Shown here piece after piece: positions 16,049 to 24,052 of a stretch of 48,876 nt of DNA. Made by a program: the position numbers and the translations under genes. Position 1 is the stretch's first letter. Every line of letters starts with the position of its first letter. The notes under the pieces were generated by a model, which was not told where the DNA came from, ran no database searches, and was given only the letters and a program-made list of their open reading frames with translations. Source of the stretch: Paludibacter sp. (lineage in GTDB: Bacteria; Bacteroidota; Bacteroidia; Bacteroidales; Paludibacteraceae); the NCBI GenBank assembly GCA_028691965.1, contig JAQUYE010000012.1, forward strand, positions 1 through 48,876, in the 5' to 3' direction.

Positions 16049-18832
16049 GTGACTGTACAACGCCATTCCTGCACGCTATCTATTTTGTTGTTCATCCTGC
16101 CATTTTTGCTGTTCAGTTCCTGTTCAACCAGCAAAAATACCTGGAGGGAGAGAGCTGTACAATCGCTGAATACCCGTTTTAATGTTTATTTTAACGGACA
16201 AAAAAGTTACGACGAAGGACTTCAGGCTATCCTTGCCACTCAGAAAGACGACTATAACAAGCCTATTCCAATGTATCCCATAAGTGTTCACCCGAATGCT
16301 TCAGCTGCCAGCTCGCAGATGACCAGGGCTATAGAGAAGACGCGAAAGGCCATTAAGACCCGCTCCATCAAAACGAAACCCAAGGTGAATCCGTCAAAAC
16401 GATCCGATCCTAAGTATCGTGCCTTCCTGCAGCAAGAGGAGTACAATCCTTTTATGAAACATGTTTGGATGCTCCTGGCAAAGGCCGAATTCCACAAGGC
16501 TGATTTCCTTGGATCAGTAGGTACTTTTAATTATATTATCCGTCATTTTCAGGAAGATAAAGAGTTGCAGTTGGCGTGTCAGTTGTGGGTAGTAAGAGCC
16601 TATGCCGAAATGGGTTGGGTGTATGAAGCGGAGGAAATGTTACGAAAACTGAATCCATCCGACCTGCAGGGAGATAATACCGGCCTTTTTGCAGCTGTAA
16701 AGTCGGATTTGCTTTTAAAGCAAAAACAATATGCCGAAGCCCTGCCCTTTTTGGAAATGGCTCTTAAGTGGGAGAAAGATAAGAAGATGCAATTGCGCTT
16801 TACCTATTTGCTCGCTCAGTTACATGAAATTTCAGGTAATAAAAAGGCTTCTTTTGATGCCTATTCGCGTATAATTGATGCAAATCCCACCTATGAAATG
16901 GGGCTCAATGCCCGGATTGGCCGATCTGCTTTATTCCTGCAGAAAACGCCGGATGTGAGAAAAGAACTCACTAAAATGATTAAAAACAATAACAACAAAG
17001 ACTACCTGGATCAGTTGTACTACACCATAGGTTTGTCCTATCTGCACGATAAGGACAGTCTGCAGGCTATTGCCAGTTTTCGCAAAGCTGCTGAAGAAAG
17101 TACCCGCAACGGTGTTGAAAAAGCAACTGCACTAATACGGATGGCGGACGTGTTGTACGAACAGAAAAACTATGTGAAGGCCCAGCCGGGTTATGATGAG
17201 GCATCCAAATTAATTACTGTTGAGCATGAGGAATACAAGCGTATATCAGGCAGGGCTGAACTGTTATCTGAATTAGTAGTGGAATATGAAATGGTGCAAC
17301 TACAGGATAGCCTGCAACGCCTTTCTGCCATGTCGCCCGAACAACAACTCGAAACTATTAAATCCTATATAGCCTGGTTGGAGCGTGAAGAAGCCTTAGC
17401 CGCCGAACGTGAGGCCGAACGTCTGGCACGGGCTGAGGATGATGAGTCTGCTCAGGGGCAGATGACCGGGATGCCGCAGATGGGACAGTGGAATCAGTCG
17501 AACGATTGGTATTTCTACAATCCGCAAACCGTACGCGCCGGACAACAGGAGTTTCAGCGTCGCTGGGGAAAGCGTAAGCTCGAAGATAACTGGAGAAGGG
17601 CCAATAAATCGGCTGCTCTCTTTGGTGAAACTGCCGACCCGGCCGCCGAAGAGGCAGTATCCGGTGGACAGGAAGAAGCTGGTTTAGCGTTGACAGCCGA
17701 AGATGCCATTGCTGATTCAGTTGGTTCAAATACGAAAAATCCGGAATATTATCTTCGTCAAATACCTTCTACCCCTGCTCAGATAGAGAAATCGAATGAG
17801 TTGTGGGCTGATGCTCTTTTTAAGATGGGCACCATCTACAACGATAAATTAAAGGAGTATCAACTGGCTATCGAAACCTTTAACGAATATGTGCGTCGCT
17901 TCGGTACCTACTCACAGGCTCCTGAGGCCTTGTTTACTACTTATTTGATTCACACTAAACTTACGCAGCCAATCGAAGCAGAGCAGGTACGGCAACAATT
18001 ACTGCGTTCTTATCCGCAAAGCAGAAACGCCGACTTGCTTGCTGATCCTGATTTTATGGCAAAACGACAATTGATGTTCGAGCAACAGGATTCTCTTTAT
18101 GCACTGACGTATTCAGCCTTTAACGAGAATGAATACGGGCGGGTGCGCGAGTTGACCGATACCGTAAAACGCCGTTTTCCCACCAGTACGCTGATGCCCA
18201 AGTTCCTTTTCCTGGAAGCGTTAACGCTTGCCAAGTCGGGTCGGCAGCAGGAATTTGAAGAGTCACTTACCCGGATGTTGGAGGCTTATCCAATTAGTGA
18301 AGTGAGCGCCATGAGTAAGGATATGCTGGCCCTCCTGCGCCAGGGCAGGGAGTCAAAGCAAGGTGGTTCTCATGGAAGTATACTCTCCCGAAGGGAGTCA
18401 GAACTTACCGCAACAGAAGGGAACGATAGTATTCGTATGGAATTTACAACCGGGCGGGAGGGGCCACACAGGATACTCTTCCTCTCGTCAGCTTCCACAG
18501 AGGACCTGTTCCCGTTACAATTCCAGTTGGCGGTTTATAATTTCTCAAAATTCCTGATTAAGGACTTTGAGATTACGATCCTTACAGTAGATGATGCACT
18601 CAACAGTGTATCTGTATACGAGTTCGAAAATTACGAAGAAGCTGAATGGTACCTGCAATCCATACAGGAAGATAAAGCCGTTGTAAGCCAGCTTGAGGCA
18701 TTGAAAGTAAGAGCTGTCGTATTCTCCGACTTTAACTACGGCCTGTTGCAGGCAGGCAGGAGTTTGCAGGAGTACGAATTATTTATATCCACACCCCCAA
18801 ATCCACCCCAACAAGAGGAGGTTAGCGAATGA
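16049..18832 (+). CDS. porW: PorW/SprE-like TPR lipoprotein of the type IX secretion/gliding system
   Basis: This 927-residue lipoprotein starts with a GTG codon; no ATG exists before the lipobox, which ends LLFSSC at about residue 25. The next segment (SKNTWRERAVQSLNTRFNVYFNGQKSYDEGL) and the long array of tetratricopeptide-like repeats (about 140-400 and 590-770) are typical of SprE/PorW. In Flavobacterium and Porphyromonas these are needed for T9SS function and link to the trans-envelope machinery. A low-complexity Glu/Ala/Arg-rich segment lies near 450-560. The C-terminus (about 800-927) holds a separate folded domain starting HRILFLSS. It overlaps porX by four bases, so the two are translated together. 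Confidence 0.83.
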   Translation: MTVQRHSCTLSILLFILPFLLFSSCSTSKNTWRERAVQSLNTRFNVYFNGQKSYDEGLQAILATQKDDYNKPIPMYPISVHPNASAASSQMTRAIEKTRKAIKTRSIKTKPKVNPSKRSDPKYRAFLQQEEYNPFMKHVWMLLAKAEFHKADFLGSVGTFNYIIRHFQEDKELQLACQLWVVRAYAEMGWVYEAEEMLRKLNPSDLQGDNTGLFAAVKSDLLLKQKQYAEALPFLEMALKWEKDKKMQLRFTYLLAQLHEISGNKKASFDAYSRIIDANPTYEMGLNARIGRSALFLQKTPDVRKELTKMIKNNNNKDYLDQLYYTIGLSYLHDKDSLQAIASFRKAAEESTRNGVEKATALIRMADVLYEQKNYVKAQPGYDEASKLITVEHEEYKRISGRAELLSELVVEYEMVQLQDSLQRLSAMSPEQQLETIKSYIAWLEREEALAAEREAERLARAEDDESAQGQMTGMPQMGQWNQSNDWYFYNPQTVRAGQQEFQRRWGKRKLEDNWRRANKSAALFGETADPAAEEAVSGGQEEAGLALTAEDAIADSVGSNTKNPEYYLRQIPSTPAQIEKSNELWADALFKMGTIYNDKLKEYQLAIETFNEYVRRFGTYSQAPEALFTTYLIHTKLTQPIEAEQVRQQLLRSYPQSRNADLLADPDFMAKRQLMFEQQDSLYALTYSAFNENEYGRVRELTDTVKRRFPTSTLMPKFLFLEALTLAKSGRQQEFEESLTRMLEAYPISEVSAMSKDMLALLRQGRESKQGGSHGSILSRRESELTATEGNDSIRMEFTTGREGPHRILFLSSASTEDLFPLQFQLAVYNFSKFLIKDFEITILTVDDALNSVSVYEFENYEEAEWYLQSIQEDKAVVSQLEALKVRAVVFSDFNYGLLQAGRSLQEYELFISTPPNPPQQEEVSE

Positions 18833-20376
18833 AAAAAGAAAGAATACTCTGGGCCGATGATGAAATCGATTTATTAAATGTGTATGTCATTTTTCTGGAA
18901 GAAAAAGGCTATGAGGTAGTAACTGCAACGAATGGAAAGGATGCCATTGACTTGTGCAGGCAGGAAAGCTTTGATATTATTTTCCTGGATGAAAATATGC
19001 CCGGACTAAGTGGACTGGAAACTCTCTCACAGCTAAAAGAAATTGTACCCGACGTGCCAATGGTGATGATAACCAAAAGTGAAGAGGAAAATATAATGAA
19101 CATGGCCATTGGTCGTAAGATTGCTGATTATCTTACCAAGCCGGTGAATCCTAGTCAGATACTTCTTACACTCAAGAAGAATATTCATAAAAAAGAAATC
19201 GTATCAGAGCATACCACCAGTTCGTATCGTTCTGAGTTTGGTCGTATTGGAATGAAAATCAACGACTCGCTTACCTATGAAGATTGGGAGGAAGTGTATA
19301 AAAAATTAATCTACTGGGAACTGGAACTGGCTGAAACCGACAGTGGGATGGATGAGATGCTACGGATGCAGAAAACAGAAGCTAATCACACCTTTACAAA
19401 GTTTGTTAAGCGAAATTACGAGGAATGGTTCCGCAACCCTGAGCAACGTCCGCTAATGAGTCCGGATCTTTTTAAAAACAAGGTTTTCCCGCTACTTGAT
19501 GCAGGAGAAAAGGTGTTTTTTGTACTTATTGACAATTTCCGCTTCGACCAGTGGAAGATCATCCGGGAAATGCTTTCTGAAGTTTACACGTTTACTGAAG
19601 AAGGGTTATATGCCTCCATACTTCCTACTGCTACTCAGTATGCACGTAATGCAATCTTCTCTGGTCTGATGCCAATTCAGATTCAACAGCTATTTCCTGA
19701 TTTGTGGGTTGAGGAAGAGGAAGAAGAAGGAAAAAATCTAAACGAGAAGGACCTGATTCAAACACAACTGAATCGTTTTCGGAAGAACTATTCTTTTTCG
19801 TACCATAAAATCAATGAGTCATCGTATTGCGACAAACTGATAGAACGTTTGCCTCAACTCGACAGCAATCCGTTGAACGTATGTGTGCTGAATTTCATCG
19901 ATATGATGTCGCATGCACGCACCGAGTCGAGGATGATGCGGGAACTGGCTAACGATGAGGAGGCCTATCGTTCTCTGACACTCTCCTGGTTTCGCCATTC
20001 AGGTACTCTCGAATTGCTTAAGGCAATAGCACGCCGGGGCTATAAAGTGATACTTACAACCGATCATGGAACGATTCAGGTTAAAAATCCGGTAAAAGTT
20101 ATTGGAGATAAAAATACTACTGTTAACCTTCGCTATAAGGTTGGGAAGAACCTGAGTTACAACAAAAAAGAAGTATTTGAAATTACCGATCCAAAAAAAG
20201 TTGGTCTGCCTTGTCCGAATGTAAGTTCGGCATACATCTTTGCCGGCAACGACGATTTCTTTGCTTATCCTAATAATTACAATCATTACGTGAGCTATTA
20301 CAGGAATACCTTTCAACACGGGGGCATATCGCTGGAAGAAATGCTGATCCCTCTTGTAATCATGCAACCACGTTAA
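18829..20376 (+). CDS. porX: PorX, T9SS response regulator with PglZ phosphatase-like domain
   Basis: This 515-residue protein has a receiver domain (1-120) with the acidic pair Asp10/Asp11, phosphoacceptor Asp54 in FLDENMPG, Thr82 in MITKSE and Lys104 in LTKPV. A helical linker follows, then a PglZ/alkaline-phosphatase-like effector domain with LIDNFRFDQW (about 233-242), the nucleophile region PTATQYARNA (Thr267/Thr269), FIDMMSHARTES and TTDHGTIQVKNP. Length and domain order match Porphyromonas PorX, which controls T9SS gene expression and binds zinc and oligonucleotides. Its start overlaps the end of the PorW-like gene by four bases. The PorY kinase is not in the window. Confidence 0.92.
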   Translation: MKKERILWADDEIDLLNVYVIFLEEKGYEVVTATNGKDAIDLCRQESFDIIFLDENMPGLSGLETLSQLKEIVPDVPMVMITKSEEENIMNMAIGRKIADYLTKPVNPSQILLTLKKNIHKKEIVSEHTTSSYRSEFGRIGMKINDSLTYEDWEEVYKKLIYWELELAETDSGMDEMLRMQKTEANHTFTKFVKRNYEEWFRNPEQRPLMSPDLFKNKVFPLLDAGEKVFFVLIDNFRFDQWKIIREMLSEVYTFTEEGLYASILPTATQYARNAIFSGLMPIQIQQLFPDLWVEEEEEEGKNLNEKDLIQTQLNRFRKNYSFSYHKINESSYCDKLIERLPQLDSNPLNVCVLNFIDMMSHARTESRMMRELANDEEAYRSLTLSWFRHSGTLELLKAIARRGYKVILTTDHGTIQVKNPVKVIGDKNTTVNLRYKVGKNLSYNKKEVFEITDPKKVGLPCPNVSSAYIFAGNDDFFAYPNNYNHYVSYYRNTFQHGGISLEEMLIPLVIMQPR

Positions 20377-20394
20377 CAACACACGAATACGAAA

Positions 20395-21357
20395 ATGAAA
20401 ACTTTTACGAACGTTAAAGATCTTGGTGATCTAAAGGCTGCTGTCAGAGAAGCGCTGGAGGTAAAATCAAACCGTTACGGCTACAAACAGTTGGGAACGG
20501 ATAAGACTTTGTTGATGGTATTCTTTAATTCCAGTCTGCGAACACGCCTTAGTACTCAAAAGGCAGGTATGAATCTCGGGATGAATACGATGGTGCTCGA
20601 CATCAACCAGGGTGCATGGAAGCTCGAAACCGAAAGGGGAGTAATCATGGATGGAGATAAACCTGAACATATTCTGGAGGCGATCCCGGTGATGGGAGCT
20701 TACTGCGATCTGATTGGTGTACGTGCTTTTGCTCAGTTCGAGGACAAGACTTTCGACTACAGTGAAACCATCCTTCAGCAATTTATTCAGTATTCCGGTA
20801 AACCTGTTTTCAGTATGGAAGCTGCAACAGGCCATCCTTTGCAGGCGTTTGCCGATCTTATTACTATAGAGGAGCATAAGACTAAAGATCGTCCGAAAGT
20901 GGTGCTTACCTGGGCTCCGCATCCAAGGGCTTTGCCACAGGCTGTGCCGAATTCTTTTGCCGACTTTATGAACGAGGCAGATGTGGAGTTCGTTATCACC
21001 CATCCTGAAGGCTATGAACTTGCCGGGGAGTTTGTTCGTGGTGCTAAGGTGGAATACAATCAAATGAAAGCGTTTGAAGGTGCCGATTTTATTTATGCCA
21101 AGAACTGGGCCGCCTACCAGGATCCTCATTATGGTAAGATCCTGAGTACCGACCGTAGCTGGACGGTGAGTGAGCGTCAGATGGCAGTTACCAACGATGC
21201 CCGTTTTATGCATTGTTTGCCGGTGCGGCGTAATATGATTGTTACCGACGAGGTAATTGAAAGTTCCCGTTCACTGGTAATCCCGGAAGCAGCAAACCGT
21301 GAAATCTCAGCTCAGTTAGTGATGAAAAGAATGCTGGAAGCAGCTCAACAATTATAA
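20395..21357 (+). CDS. argF': N-succinylornithine carbamoyltransferase
   Basis: This 320-residue enzyme is the Bacteroidota transcarbamylase that acts on acylated ornithine. The carbamoyl-phosphate loop reads FFNSSLRTRLS (43-53). The substrate loop has Pro90 in DGDKPEH; family knowledge is that Pro at this position marks N-succinylornithine specificity (Bacteroides fragilis), whereas Glu marks N-acetylornithine specificity (Xanthomonas). HCLPVRRNM is the C-terminal active-site motif. It catalyses the step between succinylornithine and succinylcitrulline in arginine synthesis. It lies 18 bases after porX and 11 before apt, inside a long plus-strand gene run that also contains argB and argE. 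Confidence 0.94.
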   Translation: MKTFTNVKDLGDLKAAVREALEVKSNRYGYKQLGTDKTLLMVFFNSSLRTRLSTQKAGMNLGMNTMVLDINQGAWKLETERGVIMDGDKPEHILEAIPVMGAYCDLIGVRAFAQFEDKTFDYSETILQQFIQYSGKPVFSMEAATGHPLQAFADLITIEEHKTKDRPKVVLTWAPHPRALPQAVPNSFADFMNEADVEFVITHPEGYELAGEFVRGAKVEYNQMKAFEGADFIYAKNWAAYQDPHYGKILSTDRSWTVSERQMAVTNDARFMHCLPVRRNMIVTDEVIESSRSLVIPEAANREISAQLVMKRMLEAAQQL

Positions 21358-21368
21358 AAAGATAGAAA

Positions 21369-21893
21369 ATGAACGTAGAACAAGTGATCGCTTCGATCCG
21401 CAATGTCCCTGATTTTCCCAAACCGGGAATTCAGTTCAAAGATGTTACCACTGCAATGAAAGATCCCGGCGTGCTTCGATATATTGCTGACGAACTATAT
21501 AGCTACTATAAGGATAAAGGAATTACAAAAGTAGTGGGTGTTGAAAGTCGTGGTTTCATATTGGGAAGCATTTTAGCATATAAGCTGGGAGCCGGCTTTG
21601 TACTATTACGTAAACCCGGAAAACTCCCGGCGGAAACATTCCGGGCGGAGTATTCGTTAGAATATGGGGTAGATGCCCTCGAGATCCACAAAGATGCCAT
21701 CAGCAAAGATGATGTAGTGCTATTGCACGATGATTTACTGGCCACTGGTGGTAGTGCAGGTGCAGCCCTTCAATTAATTCAGCAATTCAGTCCGAAATCT
21801 GTTTTGGTAAATTTTCTGATTGAACTGGAGTTTTTAAATGGCAGAGATACATTGCCGGCTAATATGGATGTATTTACGATGATTAAGTATTAA
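21369..21893 (+). CDS. apt: Adenine phosphoribosyltransferase
   Basis: This 174-residue purine-salvage enzyme makes AMP from adenine and PRPP. It shows IRNVPDFPKPGIQFKDVT (11-28), VVGVESRGFILG (about 56-67), FVLLRKPGKLP and the PRPP loop VVLLHDDLLATGGSA (about 116-130). Length is normal. Its stop codon shares one base with the argB start (TAATG), so the two are translationally coupled even though they serve different pathways. Confidence 0.95.
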   Translation: MNVEQVIASIRNVPDFPKPGIQFKDVTTAMKDPGVLRYIADELYSYYKDKGITKVVGVESRGFILGSILAYKLGAGFVLLRKPGKLPAETFRAEYSLEYGVDALEIHKDAISKDDVVLLHDDLLATGGSAGAALQLIQQFSPKSVLVNFLIELEFLNGRDTLPANMDVFTMIKY

Positions 21894-22666
21894 TGAAAGA
21901 ACAACTAACGATTGTAAAAGTAGGAGGAAAGATTGTTGAGGAAGACCTTAGTCTGCAGCAATTACTGAACGACTTTTCAAAGATTGATGGTCATAAGCTC
22001 TTGGTACATGGTGGCGGAAGATCAGCAACCGCACTGGCTTCAAAACTGGGAGTTGAGAGTCGCATGGTGAATGGACGACGCATTACTGATGAAGCAATGC
22101 TCGAAGTGGTGACGATGGTGTACGGGGGATTGGTAAATAAGAAAATTGTAGCAGGACTGCAGGCCGCCGGGCTAAATGCACTTGGACTTACCGGTGCCGA
22201 CCTGAATTATATGATTTCGGATAAACGTCCGGTAAAGGAGATCGACTATGGTTATGTAGGCGACGTAAAACAGGTGAATGCGGCTATACTGGCCGACTTG
22301 ATACAACGCGGAGTGGTGCCCGTGTTAGCACCCCTTACTCATGATGCTGCCGGCCACTTACTGAATACGAATGCCGATACAATTGCAGGGGAGGCTGCTA
22401 AGGCATTGGCTGCTTTTTTTGAGGTGACCCTGGTCTACTGCTTTGAAAAAAAGGGGGTGTTGTCCAACGAAGACGACGACGAAAGTGTGATTCCCACGCT
22501 CGACCCTCACTCTTTTTCTACCTATGTAGCATCCGGAGTAATACAGGGAGGGATGATTCCTAAATTGGAGAATGCCTTCAGTGCCTTACATTCGGGAGTG
22601 TCAAAAGTTGTCATTACCCGTGCCGACGCCATTCATACTTCAGGAGGAACGATTGTGATGCTCTGA
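21893..22666 (+). CDS. argB: N-acyl-glutamate kinase of arginine synthesis
   Basis: This 257-residue enzyme is an ArgB-type amino-acid kinase: VKVGGKIVEE (8-17), LVHGGGRSATALASKLG (37-53), NGRRITDEAMLEVV, the C-terminal LNTNADTIAGEAAKAL and GGMIPKLENAFSAL. It phosphorylates an N-acylated glutamate. Since the neighbouring transcarbamylase is of the succinylornithine type, the true substrate in this organism may be N-succinylglutamate; that is inference from context. It begins on the last base of apt. Confidence 0.93.
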   Translation: MKEQLTIVKVGGKIVEEDLSLQQLLNDFSKIDGHKLLVHGGGRSATALASKLGVESRMVNGRRITDEAMLEVVTMVYGGLVNKKIVAGLQAAGLNALGLTGADLNYMISDKRPVKEIDYGYVGDVKQVNAAILADLIQRGVVPVLAPLTHDAAGHLLNTNADTIAGEAAKALAAFFEVTLVYCFEKKGVLSNEDDDESVIPTLDPHSFSTYVASGVIQGGMIPKLENAFSALHSGVSKVVITRADAIHTSGGTIVML

Positions 22667-22684
22667 GAAACAACAAAGGAAAGC

Positions 22685-24040
22685 ATGGAGAAGTTAAAAG
22701 TCTTTTTGGTAGAGGATGATCCCTGGTATGGTGAGATTCTGAAACATGATCTGGAACAGTTGGAATATCCGGATGTTTCAGTTCTAACTACTGCACGCGA
22801 ATGTCTTCAAAGACTTGATGAAAATCCTGATGTTGTTTGTGTGGACTACGGTTTACCTGATATGAACGGTGACCGCTTACTGGAGGAGCTCTTAGTACGG
22901 ATTCCCGCATTGCCGGTAATTATTATCAGTGCTCAGGAAGATATAAAAGTGGCTGTGAAGTTACTTAAACAAGGTGCACGCGATTACTTTACTAAAGACG
23001 TACATACACCTGAGTTGTTAGTCCGTGCCATCCAACACATCAATGAGACAATTTCCCTGCGTCGTCAGGTAAATGAGCTGACTCAGAAGCTACAACTCAG
23101 TTACGAGATTGAAAAAGCCATTCCCGGTAAGAGTTTTGCGGTTAGAAAGTTGATAGGACTCATCGAAAAAGCAGCCGATTCGTATGTACATATGATTATA
23201 AACGGCGAATCAGGAGTAGGTAAGGGAGTGGTTGCACGAACTATTCATTTTAACAGTGACCGGAAAATGCAACCTATGGTTGGGATCAGTGTTTCGGCAA
23301 TGACCGGTGAGCAGTTTGAACGTGAGTTATTCGGCTACGAAAAAGGGGCTTTCTCAGGGGCTTATTATGGAAAACCAGGTAAGCTGGAAGAAGCAGCTGG
23401 CGGTACCTTGCTGATTGACGATATTCACCTGATTGAACCCGTACTTCAAGGTGTGTTACTGCAGGTGCTTCAGTCCGGATCGTACAGTCGGATAGGTGGT
23501 GATGAAAAAATACCGTTAACAGTCCGTATCCTGGGGGCAAGTCCGGTAAACCTGGTTGAAGAAGTACAGGAGGGCCGTTTCCGCGAAGATCTGTACTTTG
23601 TACTTCATGGAATGTCGATCGATGTTCCGCCGCTTCGCGACAGAAACAAGGATATCCTTATTTACGCCAGGAAATACATACGTGAATACAGCTCTACAAA
23701 CAAAAAACGAAAAATCTTTCTATCAGCTGATGCTGAATCGAAATTGATAAACTATCACTATCCCGGAAACTTAAGGGAACTTAAGAGTACCATCGAAACA
23801 GCCTGTGCCACCTGTAGTGAAAATATTATACATGCTGAGGATATAGTATTCAACGAAGTAAGTAAATATACTCAGTTTTCTTCACGGGATAAGACCTTAC
23901 GGGAGTTTACGGCCGAAATTATAGCCGACTACCTCAAAAAGTACGATCAGGATGTCCTGTTGGTTGCCAAAAAACTGGAAATAGGTAAATCAACTATTTA
24001 TAATATGTTGAAAACCGGGATTATTGACTTAAAGAGTTAA
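22685..24040 (+). CDS. NtrC-type response regulator with atypical AAA+ motifs
   Basis: This 451-residue protein has a receiver (1-120; Asp54 in CVDYGLPDMNG, Lys104), a sigma54-activator-type AAA+ domain (about 150-390) and a Fis-like helix-turn-helix (about 424-443, KKLEIGKSTIYNML). Walker A is GESGVGKG (174-181). The sigma54-contact loop is GAFSGA (221-226) and not GAFTGA. Walker B reads LLIDDIH, with Asp at 246 where the catalytic Glu of LFLDEI usually stands. The arginine-finger segment FREDLYFVLHGM is present. It probably regulates transcription with sigma54, but the two substitutions may lower ATPase or remodelling activity. The hybrid kinase 12 bases downstream is its likely partner. 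Confidence 0.9.
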   Translation: MEKLKVFLVEDDPWYGEILKHDLEQLEYPDVSVLTTARECLQRLDENPDVVCVDYGLPDMNGDRLLEELLVRIPALPVIIISAQEDIKVAVKLLKQGARDYFTKDVHTPELLVRAIQHINETISLRRQVNELTQKLQLSYEIEKAIPGKSFAVRKLIGLIEKAADSYVHMIINGESGVGKGVVARTIHFNSDRKMQPMVGISVSAMTGEQFERELFGYEKGAFSGAYYGKPGKLEEAAGGTLLIDDIHLIEPVLQGVLLQVLQSGSYSRIGGDEKIPLTVRILGASPVNLVEEVQEGRFREDLYFVLHGMSIDVPPLRDRNKDILIYARKYIREYSSTNKKRKIFLSADAESKLINYHYPGNLRELKSTIETACATCSENIIHAEDIVFNEVSKYTQFSSRDKTLREFTAEIIADYLKKYDQDVLLVAKKLEIGKSTIYNMLKTGIIDLKS

Positions 24041-24052
24041 ACCTGATTGCTC

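Noticed and set aside
15961..16134. N-terminal extension of the small Cys/His membrane protein
   Set aside because: It would run through two -7 boxes and into the divergent porW-like gene, and would bury the membrane anchor in mid-protein.
20467..21213. 248-codon antisense frame opposite argF'
   Set aside because: It mirrors a strongly conserved carbamoyltransferase gene and shows no motif of its own.
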